Origin: Diorhabda sublineata
Lineage: Eukaryota > Arthropoda > Insecta > Coleoptera > Chrysomelidae
Length of the DNA: 64,000 nucleotides
NCBI RefSeq assembly: GCF_026230105.1
Contig: NC_079474.1
Location: 21,532,794-21,596,793, forward strand
Direction of reading: 5' to 3'
A model generated the notes under the pieces. It made no database searches. It worked only from the letters and a program-made list of their open reading frames with translations, and was not told the origin of the DNA. Shown here in pieces: positions 35,276 through 47,576 of this stretch (the stretch's first letter is position 1; every line of letters begins with the position of its first letter). The translations under genes and the position numbers were made by a program.

Positions 35276-35868
35276 GGGCTCTGGGGCGGATGTAATTTGG
35301 GCGCTAAAGCATTAATATACTTTTTACAACATGTAAACTAGGCGCCAAGACCGAAGGGTCATTTTAATCCTATGTGTATTTTGGGCGCTAACCGACTGAA
35401 GTACATGATTTATGAAATACAGTTATTTATTAAATCACCGACATTTATAATAAGATATATTTTTGTATTTTTAGATTTTCCTATAAGGAAAATGACCTAT
35501 TATCACTTAAGGTCTGAAAAAATTTATTTACCGTTTAGGGGGCTACTTTGCACTTTTTTTAAATGAAAAAACTGCCCCTAATAAAGTTTCCTTACAACAT
35601 TTTTGTAACACTCTACAGAATAAAGTAAATTTTATATTTCTTTATATTTTTATTCAGTACGTAAGTACATATAAAATAAGAGATTTACATAACCTAACCT
35701 AACCTAACCTACTTAAAATTCTATGAACTTTCCCTCTATTGGGTTATTTTATGACTCGACCTACCTGCACTTCTTAGCGCCGAAAATACATGTCGGATGA
35801 TCTACCCTTCTTGGTCAGACAGGTAAAGAAGGATGGTTAGCGCCCAAATTACACCCGCCGGGGCACTA
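35276..35868. mobile_element. small inverted-repeat element with GGGCGCTAA motifs (MITE candidate)
   Basis: The termini share an inverted 23-bp match around TGTAATTTGGGCGCTAA (35291-35307 plus; 35838-35854 minus). A second inner pair has TGTATTTTGGGCGCTAA at 35373-35389 and a one-change inverted copy at 35776-35792. Between the pairs, another weaker inverted pair contains CCAAGA and AAGGGT. The 590-bp unit has no transposase frame and holds an (AACCT)4 tract. Paired terminal and subterminal copies of one motif suggest transposase binding sites. The family is unknown to me. Confidence 0.65.
35691..35710. repeat. (AACCT)4 telomere-like tract
   Basis: Four perfect AACCT units, the complement of the insect telomeric unit TTAGG, within the GGGCGCTAA element. 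A single 20-bp tract is weak evidence for telomere activity here. Confidence 0.9.
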
Positions 35869-37199
35869 CTGGCATAGATGTTAAAAAGAATTCGCTCTTC
35901 GTGGACAGCAAGTATGAACCTTAATTTTAAATATCAACAACCTCGACAATAAGGCTATGTAATAATCATTGTTGTCAATGGATATTGTACCATTAAGTAG
36001 TGTTATTATCCCGTGTTCAATTGAGAATTTACTGTTGAAATATCAGAATATCAACAACTAAGAGATAATAATTACCACATTTACCGATTTTATTTATATA
36101 TTTAGAAATTGATAGTTTAGAAATTGTATTGAATTTCAAATTCACTCAAGTAAAAGACACATATTTCTTTATTCGATTGTTGCTAAAAAGCATCCAAAAA
36201 TATATAGATGTTTAGGTTGTTTGTATAAAAATTCAGAATGGACTTTTTTAAACTTTTCATGCTTTACGGTGGAAAATCAAATTTATGTTGAAAAGCGCAT
36301 TTTGAATTTAAATATTGACCCTGTTTCAGTTATAACTAAAGCAGGGACACAAACAATTTCATTTCATGTGCAGTTTCATACTATATAAAAGGATAACGAC
36401 CTCAGTAAACATTTCACCGATTTGTTTGTGAAGGTACCTACGTACATATGTATAAATGAAACTAGGTTATGTGTAACATAAAGTTTCCTGATTAGTGATA
36501 TTTTTTAATTTGTGTAACTCCATATACCTTGAAATTATTTCTGTTTGAAACTAATAAGATATTAGTCATTCATTTCTCAACACAAAATATAAATTAAAAA
36601 AAATTATTCTTCGGTTAATTTTGACTAGAACATTGGAATCTTCATTTTGAAACTAATAGAAAAAACTATGACATTGTTTACGTGAGATAAAATAAAATTT
36701 TCTTAATGGTGATATTCCAAATGTGAGGTATCTTTCTTCTGGGTTAGGGTTACAGAATATTTGCTGTAATATACTGGGTGTCCCAATAAGAAGGGATCTC
36801 AGTAACGTATTATAAACAGCTGCAGGAAAAACATTCTTAACAACATCATATGCTGATATTTTTTTATATAATAGTACTAATATGTAATCATTGTTGAAAT
36901 ATTTTTTCGATTTATAATTTTAGTCGAAATATATATTTTATATTTAAATTAATTGTTGTTTTAATGCTTTAGAATGGCTTGAATCCCTGTTCTGACGTAC
37001 ATCCGGATTAAGTTTAAAATATTGGAATTCCCACTACCTGTTTCTTCAAGAAAATATCTGCATTCTTATTTCGTATAGACTTGTATTGTTCTAAAAGATA
37101 TTAATCAATATATTATTAAACAGTTATATTATATTTATTAATATTAATACTTTTATTTACGTCTTCTGAATAATTAAAGTATGTTAAATGATGTATATT
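35869..37199. other. no gene recognised
   Basis: AT-rich. A lone ATACTGGGTGTCCCAATAAG at 36772-36791 resembles one end of an arthropod DNA transposon, without a visible partner. Confidence 0.5.
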
Positions 37200-37839
37200 T
37201 TATCTTCGTTTTTAAGGCGAAGTTATGAAAAAAATATAGGAAATATGTCACCGGAAGATTTCATATAGTTTTTTGATTTTAAATGTCATCATAAACGCAC
37301 TTTTTCGCATATAATCGTTCATATCTTTTTTACAAAGCTTCAAACGCAGTTCATATATTTTTTTGTTAATCTACACAAAAAACGAACATTTTGGAAAAAT
37401 ATTTGCTGATCATTTTTTATCGCTAACAGTCAACCTTAATAAGACACCATTTTTTAAAGGTGAAAATTTTTCAAAGTCAACTTTTAATATTGTACGCTTG
37501 ATTACAATGAGTGTTTTTAAAAATGTTTCAGTTCATATAACTTTAATGATTAATTAATAAAAAAGGTACAAACGATTAAATGTGAGAAAAGGTCAGTTTT
37601 AAGAGAAATTGTTATTACTTTTAATCATAAAATTATGATAAAGCAACATTTTTTTTTTCAATTTGTTCGTTTTATGTGTAGATTATGAAAAAAAATATAA
37701 CAACTTCATTTGATTATTTGGAAAAAAGTTATCAACAATTATACGTGAACGAGTGCGTTTTCGTGAACATTTAAAACCCTGCAACTAATATAAGTTTTTA
37801 TTTTTTTTTAATGTAAAACCGCCGTAAAAACGAAGATTT
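37200..37839. mobile_element. foldback element with long inverted arms (candidate)
   Basis: The left arm (37201-37400) and right arm (37645-37838) are imperfect reverse complements. The outermost match is ATCTTCGTTTTTAAGGCG against ATCTTCGTTTTTACGGCG. Inner matches include ACGCACT, TATATTTTTTT and TAATCTACACA-AAAACGAAC. The interior of about 240 bp is AT-rich, and the open frame 37363-37557 is not recognisable. Structure and size fit a foldback or long-TIR MITE. The GGATGGTTTTTCGA phrase just outside the right arm hints that the element may extend slightly further. Confidence 0.6.
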
Positions 37840-39634
37840 AAAAAAAATTCATGAAAATCGGATGGTTTTTCGATTTTCTGAAGAATAAAATTACCATAAA
37901 TACTATTAATACTTTCATTCAATTAGAATGTAACTTAATATATATTTTTTTCTGGCTTACAGAATTTAGTACTTTGATTATTTACCGTACTAATTCAACA
38001 AGCACATGTTACCCTCTTTGTCATCGGAATACTTTCTCATTTTAACTTCGTGCCTCTCTTATGTTTCTCGACATTCACTCCTGAAAGAATCAAGATTTAC
38101 ATTCTAACTTAATACACTGTTCTGTTTGAAAATATATTTATCTTTGAAAGGATTGCTGCCAGGTATTATTTTTAAGAACTTGCATACCTTGTGTATGTAA
38201 ATTCCGTTTGTCTGAGGATGAGTATTGTTATTTAACATTAGTCGAAAATAGATCATTACCTTAGAAGAAAACTTGGTTCACTATGTATCTTAGGTGTTAT
38301 TTTTTATCAAAAACATAACTTCATTCAACTCTATTTGGGAGTATACTTTCTGGCACTGTGAATTTTGTTATTAGGTGAATGATTTTTATATCTTCACCGC
38401 AGTTGTAAAATGTATTTATTTGTGTATTATGTGGATAATCACTGTGTACGATAACTTCAATACTTTGGTAACGAAAAAACGAATTCAAAAATGGCTGATA
38501 GCTTTCGTAAAAAACTGTCAATACTTGATGGTCAGATGCTCCCACTACTTCCAGAGGTAAGTATTGATAGCTCAAGCCGTATTATTTCTGTTAATAATTG
38601 TAATAGTTGTAAAAAATCTAGGAAACAAATTTAACGGAACAGTACGTAAAGTGATTGTTTTCTTTCGAATATACAAGTTATATTGCATATTTATGTGAAG
38701 AACTATTAGAAACCGTAAGTTCGACCCTGAAGGATACAGGTAAATTGTTAACATCTGTATCTTCGGTCGGAGACAGGTATAATGTAACATTTCTATAAAA
38801 TTGTTGGATAAACATATAATTGTCTTGAATTCAGCACGTTTTCGTTTTAGACATATAGTTTACAATCGTGAGAATCACAATGATTCGTTTTACAATGTTG
38901 TAATTTTGCACATTTGTATATTACAAGTTTTCCCCAGAAATTATAAATTATATAATAAATCGATAATATTTCAATTTTTTCTCCTTTAAACACATTCAGA
39001 ATATTTCAAATAGCGCCATACAATTAAGTTCGGTCCTCTCCTTGGATATTTCAAAAAAACGAAAAATGATTTCGTCAATCTTCATTTTAACTAGTGATTA
39101 TAGTGATTACATACGTAACTACATTTGTAGTTGTATTTCACTACCAAGTAGAATCGCAGGTATCCATATTAAAGCCCTATGAATCAGTGATCGGTTCCAG
39201 CCAAACACCAAGTCACACAGCAGTCTCCTTTCTCTTCGGAACAAGAGTCTGATTCGAGGATTCTTGCAGCTAATTACTGTGGAATGTGATATGGCAGTCA
39301 CATTCCACTACCGAACTGGACCTTATGTAAGAAAAGAGCTTCATGTTATAGACTTTTCTTGGAAACATTATCATCGCTTATCTACTACACCCTTTCTAAT
39401 ACTGTCGTCACTGTTGAACTATACATCAATATTACACTTCCTTGAACGGTTTCTTCAATTACAACTCAAATGCAAATCAACTAAATTATTAACAATTCAC
39501 TTGATTACTCATCAGGCAAAATTTATTCTTCATCGAAAGTCCATACCGACACCAATTTATAACACAATTGGATATTTTTTATCAGTTTGCAGATTAGCAA
39601 GTCGTTTCTAATAATAATAATAATCTTCAAAACT
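37840..39634. other. no gene recognised
   Basis: Open frames at 38321-38575 (minus), 39119-39301 (minus) and 39264-39611 (plus) have no recognisable similarity. A perfect 11-bp inverted repeat with an 8-nt spacer lies at 39279-39308. Confidence 0.5.
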
Positions 39635-40467
39635 ATAGTTTATTTCATAAATGTATAGAGTAATAAAATATCATTAGGTATGCAAAGAGACCACAGAGTG
39701 ACCCAACGAATATTCAAGCCACTTTCATAGTTTGGCATTGATTTCATTGATGATTGATTTCATATTTCTCAGTAGTCCATAAAAGCTTTTTAGTTATCAA
39801 CAGAATACTGGCATCCTGGCAAAGCTTCATCAAAATCTTATCTAGGATGGGTATTTCTTTTTTAAAATAAAAACAGTGAACTTTTCTTCGAATTACACTT
39901 TTGGTGTCTTCATCAAGAACTTTTACTGGTCTGCCTGGACTTTTCTTGGGAGGTTCCACTTAGCCTGCTATCTTTCTCTCCAGCTCCAGTCATTCGGGAA
40001 CATCGGTCGACAGTTTCTTGTACAGGTAATAGTATTTTATGCAATCGTGTACATTTAAAATAATAAGTTTTTCATTCACTGATAGTGAAGAATTATTGGA
40101 ACATCTTTTCGTTGGTGTAAATGACGCCATTTTATTACTAATTTCTTAATACTGTGAACACTATTTACGGCTTAACAGCAAATACTGATACGTTAAACTG
40201 AACAAATATACTTATTAAGGTCTTAAAATTTTGGCTAAGGCACCGTTTCCTTACGGCGCATGGTTAAGCCGAATCTGAAATAGGGTTGGAATTAGGCAAA
40301 GGCACTAATAGAAGGTTAAACGGTATCTGTGAAACGCAAAATGTAACTGTATAATCTACTCCCTGCACAATAATTCAACACCTACACCTATGGCCGACAC
40401 CGAAATTGAGCCGAACTGGACGGAATTCCCCATTTTATTGCTCTATACATTTCAGAAATAGACTATA
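39635..40467. mobile_element. DDE transposon family B, shortened copy
   Basis: The ends are inverted copies of a roughly 36-bp sequence containing TATAG, TATTTC and GTATAGAG then AATAAAAT (left from 39635; right ending 40467), with TA at the outer edge. The same ends bound the longer copy at 47577-49214. This copy is about 830 bp and keeps only the N-terminal coding part of the transposase, so it is an internal-deletion derivative. Confidence 0.8.
39744..40130 (-). pseudogene. N-terminal part of DDE transposase (family B)
   Basis: Minus strand: MASFTPTKRCSNNSSLSVNE then KLIILNVHDCIKYYY at the start. After stops comes PPKKSPGRPVKVLDEDTKSV then IRRKVHCFYFKKEIPILDKI. The family usually has KRGRPK-VLDEFDK-VIRRKIH-FY. 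This is the HTH and linker region of an IS630-type DDE transposase. The catalytic domain has been deleted, and the frame ends at 39744 after unrelated-looking residues. The start codon matches that of the longer copy (MATFTPTKKYSIN). Confidence 0.75.
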
Positions 40468-40802
40468 AATCTGCATTTATCAACGAAAAATTCACTCGTA
40501 AGAAATGATTATTTTCCGTCAAGAGCTTATGTAGTAAATTTTAGTTCAAAGATAATGTATTCCGTTGTAGTTTATTAATCTTAGAATTTTCTCATTATTA
40601 TTTCAATGTCATATCGCGTACTCTTATTCCGAGAAAATATATGTAATGAAAATAATTTGCTGGAAATTTTTTCCGTTCTAAGTTTCCATTTACTCAGAAA
40701 AGATAGTGTTAAGCCAATTTTGCTTAAAGTTTGACTCAATTAGAATAATAATTCATACAATAAAGAAGAAAATCCCTTTTTACAAAGTACATTTCATCTA
40801 AA
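40468..40802. other. no feature recognised
   Basis: AT-rich with nothing recognisable. Confidence 0.6.
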
Positions 40803-40925
40803 ATCTCGATTTTAGGTCTTATCAATCTCTCAAAAATTAAAATTATTGAAAAAAACTAATTTTAAAACAGAAGAGACCTAAAATCAACAACATTTAGAAA
40901 CATTGATATATCAAGATTAGTGTAG
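40803..40925 (+). repeat. PLE-terminal repeat module, palindromic
   Basis: The plus strand has AAACAGAAGAGACCTAAAAT near 40864-40883, preceded at 40810 by an inverted GATTTTAGGTCT. Around them are the usual CTCAAAAATTA and AATTATTGAAAAAAACTAAT phrases. It is a solo module in inverted-pair form, with no PLE coding adjacent. Confidence 0.55.
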
Positions 40926-43900
40926 TGGTAATGTAAACAGTGTGTTCAGTATGAATATCTGTTAAATGTTTGGTTTCATATGATATTTCTCTAAATACAA
41001 ATGATTGTTCATTTCGATACAATTTCATGAATATGGTTAGTTCAAATGTTAGTTCCTATAACTATACCGATATTTCTTTTTTGTTCATTTAAAAAAATTA
41101 AAATAAAAAATGGTTGATCAAGTTATAAATGAAATATCCTTAGTAATTATGGGATCAATACTAAAGTTAGGACCTAGTGATAGGAACTGTAGAATATCAT
41201 TAGGTATCTCTGTTTTGGAAACATTTCAATTCGAAAGCTTATTTTCAAGTATGAATATTGTTTTTTGATTTTAAACCATTTCAGCATTTAAAAGCTTACG
41301 TACTATAATAGATCAAATATCTGTATTTTTCGTTTTGCTCCGGCTTTTGTGAGTATTTTTTCTTTATGCTTTAAATTACTGCGTAGAAAAGTGGTAAGAA
41401 TGTTTTTTCGACATTGCAAAAGAGAACATTTTCGTTATATTCTTTCGCTATTTTCTGTTTGATTTTAGACAGAACTTACCAATACTTATATATCCATCAT
41501 GTAGGACTGAAATTATGGTACAATGTAAAAATATGTATAAAAGTATAACGATATAAAAAATTGTCTAATCCTTACATTGAGCTAAATTGTTTTAACCTGA
41601 TTTCAAGCCTAACAAATATGGTTTCAATACGTTATTTCTTAAACTCATCTGTGAAATTAAAACCATCTGTTAATAAACATACCGTTATTTTTTATTCACC
41701 TTTACAGAATTAAGGATAAATTTTACAGCTATTTTTCGCCGCGTTCACTGTACATTATACATATATTCAATATTTAACCAGATACATAAATCACATCATG
41801 ACTGTTACCTGATAAATGTTTGTAAGGGTATACAGCATATCTGGTTTCTAATGAAAACAAGGAACTTTCATAAGATGCCCCATTCAATTATGTATTGGAA
41901 TATAGATTTACTATTAATCGTTGATGCTCGTGAGACATTTCTACAAAAAGAGGAATCAAATCCCAGATTTATTCATTCATGTCCGCAATTACAAACTCAT
42001 GAATGTTTCGTGTTCCTATAATAAAATATCTACTATGTTACTATATGTATGCCGCGACCAATACTTTGGTAGAATTTTCAGTGAAACGACCTAGTCCATT
42101 ACAGGTAAAGGTAAATAATATTTATTACGAATTGAATCACATTCCCACTATTTTTCAAGTAGTGGGAATTTATTTCCAACCAGTATTCATCAATTATGAG
42201 CAACTAAACCTAACCTTAACAGCAGAAGTGAGAGTTGGAAGAATCAACAGAAAAAGATGATTTCAAAATGAATAATTAATAGTGGGATCTAGATGCATCC
42301 CGGTTTTACCAACAACATTTAAAATTCTTTTTATTTTTTCTACTTAATTCTGAGACATAATTATGTATATATTCATATAAATTTTAGAAACCTTATATTA
42401 CAATTTGAGACACTCTATTCCTCTTATATTTTCTTACATCCTAGTTACCTATTTAAACGTTCTTGTAAGTCTATAGAGCAGCAGTGTTTGGTCTTAGTTT
42501 GTGGCTTTTTTCCTTATTGTCTCCCAACTAACATCAATAAATATAGCCTCTGATTATTCTCAACACAATTTTTATTTCTTGTGATTAATGTTCAAGTTTT
42601 CTATTTAATTTTTTATTCAAAAATGTTTATGTACACCTTGGAGTATGTGGAAGGAATGGCAAATTGGAGAGTTTCCTTTCCATCATATCTACAAATTTTT
42701 TATGTCATTTAAATTTTGTGACAAGGGTAAAATTTCAAATTATCTAGGAAACTTCATAGATAGACGTGCAATGAATGAACGATTCAAATGAGTTAGTAAA
42801 GTATATTTGTAGGACATCATAAACATAACACTCATATTCCATACTCCCTCAGATAAATCGACTATCAAAAGGAATGACCTCTAGCTACTCCAACAACTCT
42901 GTGTATATACCTTTCAACAGCAAACTTAGTATCACTTCTTTTTTACTGCAGCTTCTTGTGACTATATACACAATCGGTTAGCAAAGGAGTATGTCGCATA
43001 GTAACATTATTATAAGGTGCGCTAAATATGGTCAAGTTGTTGCCAAAAATCACTGTAAAGAAATTATTTTTTCTTGGTATACCTCTGTCACTGAGTATAT
43101 CTTTCATTAACGGTTAGTTCATCGAATAAGATTGCAATAGTTGTTAGTAATTATTAAGCAATAAACAATAACTAGTAAGGACAAAAATAAGGAATATGTC
43201 TCAGAGAGTACATATTTCAATTATGAAAATTGATTTGTGAGAGCTTTCAATCAACTTTATATATTATGTTAAATAAAATTTTAAGTTTCACTGGCTTTCT
43301 CATATTAAAATCAGGAAACAAATATTTCACAGTCTTGATCATTTTCTCACATAATGATCGCAGTTATCACGCAATTTCCATAATCTCTTATGATTCTTGT
43401 TCCCATAATTATTTTGATTCACATATCCAATCTTTTGGTATTCACTTCACATTTAGTTGAAAAAGTAATAAATTAAAACCATTCAGAAGGTAATGGATGA
43501 ATTAATTATATTATAAAGAATTTGCTGGGAAATTTTTGACACCGGATTATTAATAGTGCCATATAATATAAAACTTGACTAATGAAGAAACAAAAAATTA
43601 GGTTTATTGGAGCTAGGAATCTTCACGTAACATCAAATTTAAATTCAATAAAAAGTACAAAAATAACAGATAATTAGGAAGGCACTTGTTTGCTTGGATG
43701 CCTGCCCCATATTTTTTCACTAATCAGATATCTTTCAGAGTTCATAAAATATTTGCTGTTTAATTTACGATTTAAATAACATAAATGGAATACCTTTCCC
43801 ATGGATTAAACTTGATACATACTACAAACAATTCAAGTTTTTGTCACAGCCTGTGAAGTAGCTAAATAAAAAACATGACAAATTGTTTATTTTTTACCAG

Positions 43901-44764
43901 AGGCACTGAAAAAACGAGGAAACATTCTGAATCAGGCCGTGATTCACGTGTCGGCCAAGTTTCATAGATCCAAAAATAAAAAATAACAAATAAACTAAAA
44001 AGAAAGGAAGTAGATCGGATCAATCACCCATGTTCGTTTTAAATTTCTTTGTCCTTAGCGTGTGTTGTGAAGAGTACAAGCGAGTTGGTAAGATGAAGCC
44101 ACCATAAACCGACTGGTTGGTTGGCTACCCAACTGTCTACCTTTGTCTCTACCTGGAAGAGCCGCTTTTAAACGACTACCTGCAACGATATCAGGATCGG
44201 CATGGTCAATATGGTTACCAAATCAAAGATACAAGAATTAATTGTTTCGCACTTAAATAAAATCAAACATAAGACTGTTTTAGTAATCAGGAATGTTAAT
44301 CTAAAAATTAAAATAATAGTCAATCTGTATACATAATATTAAAGTCATATTTCAAGTGATTATCTTGGTCATTGTTCATTTTGAACAAATCAAACTTTTT
44401 AGTATAGGATTGTTTGAATATATCTCAATAAACTACTAAATTCGTAGACTAAGGAATTGAATTATTATTGTAAATAGTAAAAGCTATTAATTGAATCTTT
44501 GTAGATGCATTGGAATTTATAAAATTGACTTTCTCCTTCCTATGTATGTGAATTATTTTTAAAAATTCTCTTTTCCATGTGTTTGCTTCCACCTCAAGAA
44601 TTATTGAATTTTTATAATTGAATGTATGTTTTTATGATATCTCATGGTTTCTCTATATTTTTCATTACAAATTGTGACATTTGATATGGAAGCTCTCATT
44701 TATACTGTCTACTGTTTAATACATATTTGTCAAATTTTTATATTTTTAGCTTGAAATTCCTTGT
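40926..44764. other. no gene recognised
   Basis: A long AT-rich stretch. Open frames at 42003-42260 and 43230-43460 (plus) have no recognisable similarity. A hairpin with 10-bp arms is at 42141-42169. The patch at 43.9-44.2 kb is less AT-rich, but neither strand gives a known product. Confidence 0.5.
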
Positions 44765-45700
44765 ATTGTTGATGTTATATTTGTTCTGGTTGAACCGCGT
44801 TGGAATTTTGAAAATTCTCGACGTTTCAGCTCCCATTTTGAAGCCATTATCAAGAGAGGGATAGGGATTCTCTAAAGGTGGAGGAAGGAACGATCCTGAT
44901 ATTGTACTTCTCCCAGCCCACAAGGGCAACGCCACGGTTGTCGTCCTGATAAGATGAGTAATCTTCTGAATACTTATGCTTACATAATTATCTCCAATGA
45001 CCCCACCACACATCTGGAAAAGGCATCAAAGCCAAACTCATTCCTCAAGAATAATTATCCCGTATTCCTCGTATATACGGTCTTGATCTATGATCCAAAA
45101 ACTTTCTCTAACGCAATTATTTTCTCAACGTTCAATCTCATCATCACCAGGCTCAACTTAACTTTGTCATTGATACATTCATATCACGATCCATCTCACA
45201 CATCAACAAACATTGATTCGGAATAGTTACAACAAATCCCAACTCCGTAGGAGCATCCACAAATTTTTGTTTCCAGCTCCTCCACCCTTCTCCACTGGCT
45301 TAAAGAATCAAATGAAAGTATTCCTTCCTCATATTAAAGGTAGAACAGGAATGGAGTGGAGAGGCTCAACATCGCGTCCACACCGGACACAATATCGACT
45401 TTAATAGAATCAAGACTAACGCTCCACTTCGCTCCTTCAATCGTCCAAACTATCTGAACACAAGGGGCGATAGCCAGAGATTGCGATCAACCTAGAAACA
45501 TCTGCTTCATCCACTTCTTTCTAATACCACTTTGGCCAACAATAACATTTCTTTAAAAATCCCCTAGGAGCCAAAATCCACACATTTATCACCTCTCCCG
45601 CCAATAATATACTTCCCACGCGCGCAAAAAGACAAAACCTGTTAGTGTTCACGATGTTTTCGATGGTAAGCATATTACTTTTTATTTCTATTTTAATCGG
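44765..45700 (+). mobile_element. Penelope-like element, second copy of family 2
   Basis: Plus strand: DDPDIVLLPAHKGNATVVV (44.89-44.95 kb), the conserved ADKGN-TVV segment before the PLE reverse transcriptase core. Then, shifted, come NTYAYIIISNDPTTHLEKAS and SFLKNNYPVF (family Y--L-DPTTY-KL-KDP). The RT core is missing. VFLPHIKG (45.32 kb) and HTGHNIDFNR (45.38 kb) mark the GIY-YIG end. The tail to 45.70 kb, including ATACTTCCCACGCG and GATGGTAAGCATAT, matches the reverse complement of 12.3-12.7 kb. At the 5' side (44820-44854) a hammerhead-like motif lies on the opposite strand. The copy has a large internal deletion and is dead. Confidence 0.75.
44820..44854 (-). ncRNA. hammerhead ribozyme-like motif (degenerate)
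   Basis: Minus strand: TTGATAA, then a stem GGCT...AGCT (one G-U pair) closed by a 10-nt loop, then GAAACGTC. It corresponds to the motif at 12272-12308, but here it is inverted relative to the PLE coding strand. The CTGATGA box carries two transition-type changes, so it is probably inactive. Confidence 0.4.
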
Positions 45701-46681
45701 ACTCTACAGCATAAGAGTGTGATTCTATTATTATCTCTTACGAATAATCTGATTATGAAATTTTACAAATACAGTTTGGTCCTCCTCATTACGACCCTGC
45801 ATATACCACCAGAAGCAGCTATTCGTTCTTTCTCCGTTTCGCTTTGAACTTGAATGTAGATATTATTAAAAATGTTGAAAGTACGGCATCTACCTTCATG
45901 TTCTAGAACGGAATCGTGTTGCTACACTATAAGAAATATGCAAATGCTCTGAAATTAAATTTCTATAAGGCGTTAACTTCACTTATATTTTAATTCTACG
46001 ATAATGTTAGACCCATATTAATAATTAAAATTAAAAAATGCGTAGAAAGTATACACATGGAAGAATTGTTTGTAGAGTAAAAAAAATCGAAAATTATTTA
46101 ATATTGAAATTAAACGTATTTCATTTTCAGCCATATTTGAATCTACCTTCATTTATTTTTAGATATATATTTAAAAAAAAACCTTAACACCTATGTAAGG
46201 ATATTTCAGACATATTTAGAACTAGACTGACATTAGTTGATTTTAAAATGTGAATTTTGCAAAAAAAAATCATTTTGTGTATGTTCGAGGGAAAAATATA
46301 AAACATGTGTAGTGTTAAAAGGAGTATTTAACGGACATCATTTCAAAAAAAATCATTTTTATTTTTATTAATCGATATTTGATATTCTCAAAATGAAATT
46401 CAATGTATTGTGAAGTTTTCTACCTTCGACATCAGACAAAACATGTAAAAACCTTGTCAACAGTCATGTCAGCTATGGATTGATGGCTTGAAGCTTAGCT
46501 CTTTGACAGTTGGCTGAATATTAAAATGCATCTTTCAATCGCAAGTATTTTTGCCTTAAGATGCTCTGACAGGAGCATAATAATGATAGAGCTATTTGGT
46601 ACGAAACTCCTGTGGTGATTTTTTCAATCATTTCCTATTATCGATTTTGAATGTGAGAGTGGTGTATTTTCCATCGCATTT
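45701..46681. other. no feature recognised
   Basis: AT-rich with no recognisable coding or paired repeats. Confidence 0.55.
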
Positions 46682-46886
46682 TCCTTCTTAGATTAAGCAT
46701 CGTATTTTGAATAAGACTGAGACTGAAACGTCAATTTTTATCTTTCTTTAAAAAATTTATAGAAAAAAATTAATTTAACAGGATTGACCCAAGAACATTT
46801 ATGAGAATAAAGATATATAAAAGGTCTAAGAAGATAATAATTGACGTTTTGACTTATTTAAAATACGATGCTTAAACTAAGGAGGC
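46682..46886. repeat. 205-bp inverted-repeat element built of PLE-terminal module
   Basis: The left arm TTAAGCATCGTATTTTGAAT then AAGACTGAGACTGAAACGTC (from 46691) and the right arm, read on the minus strand, TTAAGCATCGTATTTTAAAT then AAGTCAAAACGTC, match over about 45 bp. The interior carries TATATAAAAGGTCTAAGAA, which also occurs inverted at 61.78 kb. This could be a MITE formed from two head-to-head PLE ends. Confidence 0.6.
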
Positions 46887-47576
46887 AGAGTGTTTTTGAT
46901 ACGCGACGCTTATGGTTTTTTATAGAGAGAAACCTGTTTAAAATATTATCTTATCAGTGAATATATAAGAATTGATTGCTATTTTGAATGGAATTCAATA
47001 AAATCTACTTTCCAAGGACAGATGTATAGTTGCTAAAATTCCCAGAAAGAATGATTCAAATACACTGTTAAAATCTACTTTCTAAAATACTAAGTACAAA
47101 CTGTTTCATTTGTTTTTATTAGGTACTAATACTAAACATAGTTGTGTGACGTATTTAATAAATAGTAAAATAATATTTTGATATACGGTAAATGATCATG
47201 ATCAATGATCAATGATTTTTCTTCATAATTATTTTTAATTTACGTACTATAACTAGTACCGTTCAATTAAACAATAATTTCATCCACAGACCTATCATTT
47301 GAAAAATTTCAGTGCAATCTAATCGTCAATAAATATGAAAACACAAAGCACTGAATTATAATAGTACAAAAATGGTTATGGTCTAAAAATGTTAAGTTCG
47401 CTCACTCAACTCAATAAGCGAAAATTCAAAACAATCGAAATAGATGAACTGCAGCTATCTGCCGTAAAAAAAATGTTATTCCAATATTAAGATGTTGAAT
47501 AACTTTTTTCCTGAATTTAATGATATTGGAGGAATAAAAAAAGTTGTGGTCACGCCATAAGATAACTATAGTTTAT
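46887..47576. other. no feature recognised
   Basis: AT-rich, with nothing recognisable apart from a small ATCATGATCAATGATC palindromic patch near 47197-47212. Confidence 0.55.

Noticed and set aside
39264..39611. 115-codon plus open frame beginning MAVTFHYRTG in its internal Met
   Set aside because: No recognisable similarity, no splice or promoter context.
44738..45013. Minus open frame over the PLE 5' region
   Set aside because: It is a shadow of the plus-strand PLE reverse transcriptase segment and the inverted terminal motif.
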